This document shows positions 52,294 through 63,756 of a DNA stretch of 64,000 nt, one piece after another. Under the pieces are notes generated by a model. The model did not search any database. It saw only the letters and a program-made list of their open reading frames with translations, and was not told the origin of the DNA. The stretch covers positions 10,828,698 to 10,892,697 of the forward strand of contig NC_065564.1 of the NCBI RefSeq assembly GCF_022605725.1. Reading direction: 5' to 3'. This DNA is from Anthonomus grandis grandis. Its lineage: Eukaryota > Arthropoda > Insecta > Coleoptera > Curculionidae. Both the position numbers and the translations under genes were made by a program. How positions within the stretch are numbered: position 1 is the first letter of the stretch; every line of letters starts with the position of its first letter.

Positions 52294-54696
52294 TTCTATT
52301 TTCTTAACCCTGGTTATGTCCAAAACACAAAAAGGATCATTTGAGTCATCTTGTATAACCTAAGTAATAATTTTAAATTATATTTGAATAATAGATAACC
52401 GTAAATGAGTGAGATATGACTATTTTATTTTAACACAATACATCAAAATATTTTTAAAAATCATTTAGGGTTAATCAAATCATATCTAAAAATTAAATTA
52501 AAATTAAATCGGAACAATCGTTAACGCTATTAGTTATTATATTTTCTTAATTCTTGTTGTGTTCAAATCGTAAAAAACATCATTTGGCTATCTTCTATGT
52601 GCAAAATAGTAAATTTAAATTATATTCGAATAATAGATAACAGTAATAGAGTGAGATATAAATATTTTATTAAAAAACAATTCATAAGAAAAATTTTAAA
52701 AATAATTTACAGTACATCAAATGAACTTCAAAAATTAAATTGGAATCAAATCGGACAATGCTATAATGATTAATCGTTCTATTTTCTTAACCCTGGTTAT
52801 GTCCAAAACTTAAAAAGGATCATTTGAGTCATCTTGTATAACGTATATATTAATTTTAAATTATATTTGAATAATTGATAACCGTAATAGTGAGATATGA
52901 CTATTTTCTTAAAACACAATACATCAAACTAATTTTAAAAATCATTTAGGGATTATCAAATTATATCTGAAAATTAAATCGGAACAATTGTTAAGGCTAT
53001 TAGTTATTATATTTTCTTAATTCTTGTTGTGTTCAAACCGTAAAAAACATCATTTGGCTATCTTCTATGTGCAAAATAGTAAATTTAAATTATATTCGAA
53101 TAATAAATAACAGTAATAGAGTGAGATATAATTATTTTATTAAAAAACAATTCATAAGAAAAATTTTAAAAATAATTTACAGTACATCAAATGAACTTTA
53201 AAAATTAAATTGGAATCAAATCGGACAATGCTATAATGATTAATCGTTCTATTTTCTTAACCCTGGTTATGTCCAAAACTTAAAAAGGATCATTTGAGTT
53301 ATCTTGTATAACATAAATATTAATTTTAAATTATATTTGAATAATTGATAACCGTAATAGTGAGATATGACTATTTTCTTAAAACACAATACATCAAACT
53401 AATTTTAAAAATCATTTAGGGATTATCAAATTATATCTGAAAATTAAATCGGAACAATCGTTAACGCTATTAGTTATTATATTTTCTTAATTCTTGTTGT
53501 GTTCAAACCGTAAAAAACATCATTTGGCTATCTTCTATGTGCAAAATAGTAAATTTAAATTATATTCGAATAATAGATAACAGTAATAGAGTGAGATATA
53601 ATTATTTTATTAAAAAATAATTCATAAGAAAAATTTTAAAAATAATTTACAGCACATCAAATGAACTTCAAAAATTAAATTGGAATCAAATCGGACAATG
53701 CTATAATGATTAATCCTTCTATTTTCTTTATCCTGGTTATGTCCAAAACACAAAAAGGATCATTTGAGTCATCTTGTATAACCTAAGTAATAATTTTAAA
53801 TTATATTTGAATAATAGATAACCGTAAATGAGTAAGATATGACTATTTTATTTTAACACAATACATCAAAATATTTTTAAAAATCATTTAGGGTTAATCA
53901 AATCATATCTAAAAATTAAATTAAAATTAAATCGGAACAATCGTTAACGCTATTAGTTATTATATTTTCTTAATTCTTGTTGTGTTCAAACCGTAAAAAA
54001 CATCATTTGGCTATCTTCTATGTGCAAAACAGTAAATTTAAATTATATTCGAATAATAGATAACAGTAATAGAGTGAGATATAAATATTTTATTAAAAAA
54101 CAATTCATAAGAAAAATTTTAAAAATAATTTACAGTACATCAAATGAACTTCAAAAATTAAATTGGACTCAAATCGGACAATGCTATAATGATTAATCGT
54201 TCTATTTTCTTAACCCTGGTTATGTCCAAAACTTAAAAAGGATCATTTGAGTCATCTTGTATAACGTAAATATTAATTTTAAATTATATTTGAATAATTG
54301 ATAACCGTAATAGTGACATATGACTTTTTATTTTGAAACACAATACATCAAACTAATTTTAAAAATCATTTAGGGTTAATCAAATTATATCTAAAAATTG
54401 AAATAAAATTAAATCGGAACAATCGCCAACGCTATTAGTTATTATATTTTCTTAATTGTTGTTGTGTTCAAACCGTAAAAACATCCTTTGGCTCTCTTGT
54501 ATATGAGAAATAGTAAATTTAATTTATATTCGAATAATAGATAACAGTAATAGTGTGAGATATGATCATTTTTTTAAAAAACAAATCATCAGAAAAATTT
54601 TAAAAATAATTTACAGTACAACAAATGAACTTCAAAAATTAAATTGAAATCAAATCGTACAATGCTATAATGATTAATCGTTCTATTTTCTTAACA

Positions 54697-55422
54697 CTGG
54701 TTATGTCCAAAACTTAAAAAGGATCATTTGAGTCATCTTGTATAACCTAAATATTAATTTTAAAATAAATTTAATTCATAGATAACCGTAATTGAGTAAG
54801 ATATGACTATTTTTTTGAAACACAATACATCAAAATATTTTAAAAAATTATTTAGGGTTAAACAAATTATATCTAAAAATTAAATTGAAATCATATCGGA
54901 ACAATAGCTATAAGTAATAGTAATCGATTTTCTTTATTCTGGTTATGTCCAAAACTTTAAAAGGATCATTTAAGTCATCTTGTATAACCTAAATACTATT
55001 TAAAATTATATGTAAATAATTGATGACCGTAATAGTGAGATATGACTATTTTTTTAAAACACAATACATCAAACTAATTTTAAAAATCATTTAGGGATTA
55101 TCAAATTATATCTAAAAATTAAATTAAAATTAAATCGGAACAATCGTTAACGCTATCAGTTATTTTATTATATTTTCTTAATTCTTGTTGTGTTCAAACC
55201 GTAAAAACATCATTTGGCTATCTTGTATATGCGAAATAGTAAATTTAATTTATATTCGAATAATAGATAACAGTAATAGAGTGAGAAATGATTATTTTTC
55301 GAAATAACAATTCATCAGAAAAATTTTTAAAATAATTTACAGTACATCAAATGAACCTCAGAAATTAAATTGGAATCAAATCGGACAATGCTATAATGAT
55401 TAATTGTTCTATTTTCTTTATC
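54697..55422 (+). repeat. Trimer unit, divergent (726 bp)
   Basis: M1d 54,697-54,938 (long form, TTTAATTCATAG), M1c 54,939-55,183, then an M2 (55,184-55,422) that carries GAGAAATGATTATTTTTCG instead of the usual M2c body. The M1c has an extra TTATT near 55,163, a 5-bp tandem duplication that its partner at 60,170 lacks. Confidence 0.84.
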
Positions 55423-55905
55423 CTGGTTATGTCCAAAACACAAAAAGGATCATTTGAGTCATCTTGTATAACCTAAATAATAATTTTAAATTATATTTGA
55501 ATAATAGATAACCGTAAATGAGTGAGATATGACTATTTTATTTTAACACAATACATCAAAATATTTTTAAAAATCATTTAGGGTTAATCAAATTATATCT
55601 AAAAATTAAATTAAAATGAAATCGGAACAATCGTTAACGTTATTAGTTATTATATTTTCTTAATTCTTGTTGTGTTCAAACCGTAAAAAACATCATTTGG
55701 CTATTTTGTATATGCGAAATTGTAAATTTAAATTATATTCGAATAATAGATAACAGTAATAGAGTGAGATATAATTATTTTATTAAAAAACAATTCATAA
55801 GAAAAATTTTAAAAATAATTTACAGTACATCAAATGAACTTCAAAAATTAAATTGGAATCAAATCGGACAATACTATAGTGATTAATCGGTCTATTTTCT
55901 TAACC

Positions 55906-56134
55906 CTGGTTATGTCCAAAACTTAAAAAGGATCATTTCAGTCATCTTGTATAACCTAAATATATATTTGAATAATAGATAACCGTAAATGCGCGAGATA
56001 TGACTATTTTATTTACACAATACATCAAAATATTTTTAAAAATCATTTAGGGTTAATCAAATTATATCTAAAAATTAAATTAAAATTAAATCGGAACAAT
56101 CGTTAACGCTATTAGTTGTTATATTTTCTTAATT
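55906..56134 (+). repeat. Short M1 (229 bp), non-switching relative of the hybrids
   Basis: Shares GATTAATCGGTCTATTTTC, CATTTCAGTCATC and CCTAAATATATATTTG with the 229-bp hybrids but continues as M1 (ATAACCGTAAATGCGCGAG). It is the likely parental state from which the M1-to-M2 switch was made. Confidence 0.78.
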
Positions 56135-58087
56135 CTTGTTGTGTTCAAACTGTAAAAAACATCATTTGGCCATCTTGTATGTGCAAAATAGTAAATTTAA
56201 ATTATATTCGAATAATAGATAACAGTTATAGAGTGAGATATAATTTTTTTTATTAAAAAACAATTCATAAGAAAAATTTTAAAAATAATTTACAGTACAT
56301 CAAATGAACTTCAAAAATTAAATTGGAATCAAATCGGACAATGATTAATCGTTCTATTTTCTTAACCCTGGTTATGTCCAAAACACAAAAAGGATCATTT
56401 GAGTCATCTTGTATAACCTAAGTAATAATTTTAAATTATATTTGAATAATAGATAACCGTAAATGAGTGAGATATGACTATTTTATTTTAACACAATACA
56501 TCAAAATATTTTTAAAAATCATTTAGGGTTAATCAAATCATATCTAAAAATTAAATTAAAATTAAATCGGAACAATCGTTAACGCTATTAGTTATTATAT
56601 TTTCTTAATTCTTGTTGTGTTCAAATCGTAAAAAACATCATTTGGCTATCTTCTATGTGCAAAATAGTAAATTTAAATTATATTCGAATAATAGATAACA
56701 GTAATAGAGTGAGATATAAATATTTTATTAAAAAACAATTCATAAGAAAAATTTTAAAAATAATTTACAGTACATCAAATGAACTTCAAAAATTAAATTG
56801 GAATCAAATCGGACAATGCTATAATGATTAATCGTTCTATTTTCTTAACCCTGGTTATGTCCAAAACTTAAAAAGGATCATTTGAGTCATCTTGTATAAC
56901 GTATATATTAATTTTAAATTATATTTGAATAATTGATAACCGTAATAGTGAGATATGACTATTTTCTTAAAACACAATACATCAAACTAATTTTAAAAAT
57001 CATTTAGGGATTATCAAATTATATCTGAAAATTAAATCGGAACAATTGTTAAGGCTATTAGTTATTATATTTTCTTAATTCTTGTTGTGTTCAAACCGTA
57101 AAAAACATCATTTGGCTATCTTCTATGTGCAAAATAGTAAATTTAAATTATATTCGAATAATAAATAACAGTAATAGAGTGAGATATAATTATTTTATTA
57201 AAAAACAATTCATAAGAAAAATTTTAAAAATAATTTACAGTACATCAAATGAACTTTAAAAATTAAATTGGAATCAAATCGGACAATGCTATAATGATTA
57301 ATCGTTCTATTTTCTTAACCCTGGTTATGTCCAAAACTTAAAAAGGATCATTTGAGTTATCTTGTATAACATAAATATTAATTTTAAATTATATTTGAAT
57401 AATTGATAACCGTAATAGTGAGATATGACTATTTTCTTAAAACACAATACATCAAACTAATTTTAAAAATCATTTAGGGATTATCAAATTATATCTGAAA
57501 ATTAAATCGGAACAATCGTTAACGCTATTAGTTATTATATTTTCTTAATTCTTGTTGTGTTCAAACCGTAAAAAACATCATTTGGCTATCTTCTATGTGC
57601 AAAATAGTAAATTTAAATTATATTCGAATAATAGATAACAGTAATAGAGTGAGATATAATTATTTTATTAAAAAATAATTCATAAGAAAAATTTTAAAAA
57701 TAATTTACAGCACATCAAATGAACTTCAAAAATTAAATTGGAATCAAATCGGACAATGCTATAATGATTAATCCTTCTATTTTCTTTATCCTGGTTATGT
57801 CCAAAACACAAAAAGGATCATTTGAGTCATCTTGTATAACCTAAGTAATAATTTTAAATTATATTTGAATAATAGATAACCGTAAATGAGTAAGATATGA
57901 CTATTTTATTTTAACACAATACATCAAAATATTTTTAAAAATCATTTAGGGTTAATCAAATCATATCTAAAAATTAAATTAAAATTAAATCGGGACAATC
58001 GTTAACGCTATTAGTTATTATATTTTCTTAATTCTTGTTGTGTTCAAACCGTAAAAAACATCATTTGGCTATCTTCTATGTGCAAAA
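56041..58087. repeat. Segmental copy of 51,983-54,029 (offset about 4,058)
   Basis: Matches 51,983-54,029, including the 8-bp deletion (52,281 and 56,339), GTATATATTAATTT (52,844 and 56,901), CAATTGTTAAGGC (52,986 and 57,043) and ATTAATCCTTC. Offset is about 17 monomers. The right edge is TGCAAAATAG facing TGCAAAACAG. Confidence 0.84.
56339..56351. other. 8-bp deletion in M2 (copy)
   Basis: Same loss of GCTATAAT as at 52,281, inherited through the 4,058-bp-offset duplication. Confidence 0.87.
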
Positions 58088-59040
58088 TAGTAAATTTAAA
58101 TTATATTCGAATAATAAATAACAGTAATAGAGTGAGATATAATTATTTTATTAAAAAACAATTCATAAGAAAAATTTTAAAAATAATTTACAGTACATCA
58201 AATGAACTTTAAAAATTAAATTGGAATCAAATCGGACAATGCTATAATGATTAATCGTTCTATTTTCTTAACCCTGGTTATGTCCAAAACTTAAAAAGGA
58301 TCATTTGAGTTATCTTGTATAACATAAATATTAATTTTAAATTATATTTGAATAATTGATAACCGTAATAGTGAGATATGACTATTTTCTTAAAACACAA
58401 TACATCAAACTAATTTTAAAAATCATTTAGGGATTATCAAATTATATCTGAAAATTAAATCGGAACAATCGTTAACGCTATTAGTTATTATATTTTCTTA
58501 ATTCTTGTTGTGTTCAAACCGTAAAAAACATCATTTGGCTATCTTCTATGTGCAAAATAGTAAATTTAAATTATATTCGAATAATAGATAACAGTAATAG
58601 AGTGAGATATAATTATTTTATTAAAAAATAATTCATAAGAAAAATTTTAAAAATAATTTACAGCACATCAAATGAACTTCAAAAATTAAATTGGAATCAA
58701 ATCGGACAATGCTATAATGATTAATCCTTCTATTTTCTTTATCCTGGTTATGTCCAAAACACAAAAAGGATCATTTGAGTCATCTTGTATAACCTAAGTA
58801 ATAATTTTAAATTATATTTGAATAATAGATAACCGTAAATGAGTAAGATATGACTATTTTATTTTAACACAATACATCAAAATATTTTTAAAAATCATTT
58901 AGGGTTAATCAAATCATATCTAAAAATTAAATTAAAATTAAATCGGAACAATCGTTAACGCTATTAGTTATTATATTTTCTTAATTCTTGTTGTGTTCAA
59001 ACCGTAAAAAACATCATTTGGCTATCTTCTATGTGCAAAA
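57054..59040. repeat. Tandem duplication, 953-bp unit (2 dimers)
   Basis: 57,054-58,087 recurs at 58,007-59,040. It shares ATGAACTTTAAAAATT (57,249 and 58,202), ACAGCACATC (57,709 and 58,662) and TTAATCCTTC. A private substitution, ATCGGGACAATCG near 57,991, distinguishes the junction. It parallels the 953-bp duplication at 44,107-45,664. Confidence 0.85.
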
Positions 59041-61123
59041 CAGTAAATTTAAATTATATTCGAATAATAGATAACAGTAATAGAGTGAGATATAAATATT
59101 TTATTAAAAAACAATTCATAAGAAAAATTTTAAAAATAATTTACAGTACATCAAATGAACTTCAAAAATTAAATTGGACTCAAATCGGACAATGCTATAA
59201 TGATTAATCGTTCTATTTTCTTAACCCTGGTTATGTCCAAAACTTAAAAAGGATCATTTGAGTCATCTTGTATAACGTAAATATTAATTTTAAATTATAT
59301 TTGAATAATTGATAACCGTAATAGTGACATATGACTTTTTATTTTGAAACACAATACATCAAACTAATTTTAAAAATCATTTAGGGTTAATCAAATTATA
59401 TCTAAAAATTGAAATAAAATTAAATCGGAACAATCGCCAACGCTATTAGTTATTATATTTTCTTAATTGTTGTTGTGTTCAAACCGTAAAAACATCCTTT
59501 GGCTCTCTTGTATATGAGAAATAGTAAATTTAATTTATATTCGAATAATAGATAACAGTAATAGTGTGAGAAATGATCATTTTTTTAAAAAACAAATCAT
59601 CAGAAAAATTTTAAAAATAATTTACAGTACAACAAATGAACTTCAAAAATTAAATTGAAATCAAATCGTACAATGCTATAATGATTAATCGTTCTATTTT
59701 CTTAACACTGGTTATGTCCAAAACTTAAAAAGGATCATTTGAGTCATCTTGTATAACCTAAATATTAATTTTAAAATAAATTTAATTCATAGATAACCGT
59801 AATTGAGTAAGATATGACTATTTTTTTGAAACACAATACATCAAAATATTTTAAAAAATTATTTAGGGTTAAACAAATTATATCTAAAAATTAAATTGAA
59901 ATCATATCGGAACAATAGCTATAAGTAATAGTAATCGATTTTCTTTATTCTGGTTATGTCCAAAACTTTAAAAGGATCATTTAAGTCATCTTGTATAACC
60001 TAAATACTATTTTAAATTATATGTAAATAATTGATGACCGTAATAGTGAGATATGACTATTTTTTTAAAACACAATACATCAAACTAATTTTAAAAATCA
60101 TTTAGGGATTATCAAATTATATCTAAAAATTAAATTAAAATTAAATCGGAACAATCGTTAACGCTATCAGTTATTATATTTTCTTAATTCTTGTTGTGTT
60201 CAAACCGTAAAAACATCATTTGGCTATCTTGTATATGCGAAATAGTAAATTTAATTTATATTCGAATAATAGATAACAGTAATAGAGTGAGAAATGATTA
60301 TTTTTCGAAATAACAATTCATCAGAAAAATTTTTAAAATAATTTACAGTACATCAAATGAACCTCAGAAATTAAATTGGAATCAAATCGGACAATGCTAT
60401 AATGATTAATTGTTCTATTTTCTTTATCCTGGTTATGTCCAAAACACAAAAAGGATCATTTGAGTCATCTTGTATAACCTAAATAATAATTTTAAATTAT
60501 ATTTGAATAATAGATAACCGTAAATGAGTGAGATATGACTATTTTATTTTAACACAATACATCAAAATATTTTTAAAAATCATTTAGGGTTAATCAAATT
60601 ATATCTAAAAATTAAATTAAAATGAAATCGGAACAATCGTTAACGTTATTAGTTATTATATTTTCTTAATTCTTGTTGTGTTCAAACCGTAAAAAACATC
60701 ATTTGGCTATTTTGTATATGCGAAATTGTAAATTTAAATTATATTCGAATAATAGATAACAGTAATAGAGTGAGATATAATTATTTTATTAAAAAACAAT
60801 TCATAAGAAAAATTTTAAAAATAATTTACAGTACATCAAATGAACTTCAAAAATTAAATTGGAATCAAATCGGACAATACTATAGTGATTAATCGGTCTA
60901 TTTTCTTAACCCTGGTTATGTCCAAAACTTAAAAAGGATCATTTCAGTCATCTTGTATAACCTAAATATATATTTGAATAATAGATAACCGTAAATGCGC
61001 GAGATATGACTATTTTATTTACACAATACATCAAAATATTTTTAAAAATCATTTAGGGTTAATCAAATTATATCTAAAAATTAAATTAAACTTAAATCGG
61101 AACAATCGTTAACGCTATTAGTT
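58007..61123. repeat. Segmental copy of 52,996-56,117 (offset 5,011 then 5,006)
   Basis: Matches 52,996-56,117. Shared rare variants: TTGGACTCAAATCGG (54,164 and 59,175), GTGACATATGAC (54,313 and 59,324) and GGCTCTCTTG (54,490 and 59,501). The offset drops by 5 bp at the private TTATT duplication near 55,163. Other differences: GAGATATGATC versus GAGAAATGATC, and ACTATTTAAAATTA versus ACTATTTTAAATTA. Offset is about 21 monomers. Confidence 0.85.
59708..60428 (+). repeat. Trimer unit, divergent (721 bp)
   Basis: Copy of 54,697-55,422 at offset 5,011/5,006, without the extra TTATT in M1c. Confidence 0.84.
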
Positions 61124-61140
61124 ATTATATTTTCTTAATT
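60912..61140 (+). repeat. Short M1 (229 bp), non-switching relative of the hybrids
   Basis: Copy of 55,906-56,134, with ATGCGCGAGATATGAC. Its end differs (TTAAACTTAAATCGG, TTAGTTATTATA), marking the end of the 5,011-bp-offset correspondence. Confidence 0.77.
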
Positions 61141-61380
61141 CTTGTTGTGTTCAAATCGTAAAAAACATCATTTGGCCATCTTGTATGTGCAAAATAGTAA
61201 ATTTAAATTATATTCGAATAATAAATAACAGTAATAGAGTGAGATATAATTATTTTATTAAAAACCAAGTCATAAGAAAAATTTTAAAAATAATTTACAG
61301 TACATCAAATGAACATCAAAAATTAAATTGGAATCAAATCGGACAATGCTATAATGATTAATCGTTCTATTTTCTTAACC

Positions 61381-62094
61381 CTGGTTATGTCCAAAACCTA
61401 AAAAGGATCATTTGAGTCATCTTGTATAATCTAAATATTAGTTTTAAAATAAATTTGAATCATAGATAACCGTAGTTGAGTATTTTTTTGAAACACAATA
61501 CATCAAAATATTATAAAAAATTATTTAGGGTTAAACAAATTATATCTAAAAACTAAATTGAAATCATATCGGAACAATAGCTATAGGTAATAGTAATCGA
61601 TTTTCTTTATTTTGGTTATGTCCAAAACACAAAAAGGATCATTTGAGTCATCTTGTATAAACTAAATAATAATTTTAAATTATATTTGCATAATAGATAA
61701 CCGTAAATGAGTGAGATATGACTATTTTATTTAAAAACAATACATCAAAATATTTTTAAAAATCATTTAGGGTTAATCAAATTATATCTAAAAATTAAAT
61801 TAAAATTAAATCGGAACAATCGTTAACGCTATTAGTTATTATATTTTCTTAATTCTTGTTGTGTTCAAATCGTAAAAAACATCATTTGGCTATCTTCTAT
61901 GTGCAAAATAGTAAATTTAAATTATATTCGAATAATAAATAACAGTAATAGAGTGAGATATAATTATTTTATTAAAAAATAATTCATAAGAAAAATTTTA
62001 AAAATAATTTACAGTACATCAAATGAACTTCAAAAATTAAATTGGAATCAAATCGGACAATGCTATAATGATTAATCGTTCTATTTTCTTTACC
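61381..62094 (+). repeat. Trimer unit M1d-M1-M2 (714 bp)
   Basis: M1d 61,381-61,611 (short form), a full-length M1 61,612-61,854, and a common M2 61,855-62,094. Unlike the other trimers, the second and third members are the ordinary dimer types, not M1c/M2c. Confidence 0.83.
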
Positions 62095-62804
62095 CTGGTT
62101 ATGTCCAAAACACAAAAAGGATCATTTGAGTCATCTTGTATAATCTAAATATTAATTTTAAAATAAATTTGAATCATAGATAACCGTAGTTGAGTATTTT
62201 TTTGAAACACAATACATCAAAATATTATAAAAAATTATTTAGAGTTAAACAAATTATATCTAAAAACTAAATTGAAATCATATCGGAACAATAGCTATAG
62301 GTAATAGTAATCGATTTTCTTTATTCTGGTTATGTCCAAAACTTAAAAAGGATCATTTGAGTTATCTTGTATAACCTAAATATTATTTTAAAATATATGT
62401 GAATAATTGATGACCGTAATAGTGAGATATGACTATTTTTTTAAAACACAATACATCAAACTAATTTTAAAAATCATTTAGGGATTATCAAATTATATCT
62501 AAAAATTAAATTAAAATTAAATCAGAACAATCGCCAACGCTATTAGTTATTATATTTTCTTAATTCTTGTTGTGTTCAAACCGTAAAAACATCATTTGGC
62601 TATCTTGTATATGCGAAATAGTAAATTTAATTTATATTCGAATAATAGATAACACTAATAGTGGGAAATATGCTCATTTTTTTAAAAAATAATTCAACAG
62701 AAAAATTTTAAAAATAATTTACAGTACATCAAATGAACCTCAAAAATTAATTTGGAATCAAATCGGACAACGCTATAATGATTAATCGTTCTATTTTCTT
62801 TATC
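62095..62804 (+). repeat. Trimer unit M1d-M1c-M2c (710 bp)
   Basis: Immediately follows the previous trimer, giving the only back-to-back pair in the window. M1d 62,095-62,325 has TTATTTAGAGTTAAAC, shared only with the copy at 63,757; M1c 62,326-62,565; M2c 62,566-62,804. Confidence 0.84.
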
Positions 62805-63756
62805 CTGGTTATGTCCAAAACACAAAAAGGATCATTTGAGTCATCTTGTATAACCTAAATAATAATTTAAATTATATTTGAATAATTGATAACCGTAATA
62901 GTGAGATATGACTATTTATTTTGAAACACAATACATCAAACTAATTTTAAAAATCATTTAGGGTTAATCAAATTATATCTAAAAATTGAAATAAAATTAA
63001 ATCGGAACAATCGTTAACGCTATTAGTTGTTATATTTTCTTAATTCTTGTTGTGTTCAAACCGTAAAAAACATCATTTGGCCATCTTGTATGTGCAAAAT
63101 AGTAAATTTAAATTATATTCGAATAATAGATAACAGTAACAGAGTGAGATATAATTATTTTATTAAAAAACAATTAATAAGAAAAATTTTAAAAATAATT
63201 TACAGTACATCAAATGAACTTCAAAAATTAAATTGGAATCAAATCGGACAATGCTATAATGATTAATCGTTCTATTTTCTTAACCCTGGTTATGTCCAAA
63301 ACTTAAAAAGGATCATTTGAGTCATCTTGTATAACGTAAATATTAATTTTAAATTATATTTGAATAATTGATAACCGTAATAGTGAGATATGACTATTTT
63401 CTTAAAACACAATACATCAAACTAATTTTAAAAATCATTTAGGGATTATCAAATTATATCTGAAAATTAAATCGGAACAATCGTTAACGCTATTAGTTAT
63501 TATATTTTCTTAATTCTTGTTGTGTTCAAACCGTAAAAAAACATCATTTGGCTATCTTCTATGTGCAAAATAGAAAATTTAAATTATATTCGAATAATAA
63601 ATAACAGTAATAGAGTGAGATATAATTATTTTATTAAAAAACAATTCATAAGAAAAATTTTAAAAATAATTTACAGTACATCAAATGAACTTCAAAAATT
63701 AAATTGGAATCAAATCGGACAATGCTATAATGATTAATCGTTCTATTTTCTTAACC

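Larger units (their letters stand above)
47322..54028. repeat. 6.7-kb segmental block, copy 2 (offset about 8,897)
   Basis: Second copy of 38,424-45,139. Differences noticed: ATGTTCAAAAC near 48,032, AAAACCGTAAA near 48,977 (copy 1 has AAAACAGTAAA), a 1-bp loss near 49,090, ACCTAAATATT near 49,487 (copy 1 ACCTACATATT), GATTACTCG near 49,891, GTGCGATATA near 51,211, the 8-bp loss at 52,281, and one substitution near 44,185 in copy 1. This is distinctly more divergence than between the 13.5-kb copies. Confidence 0.85.
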
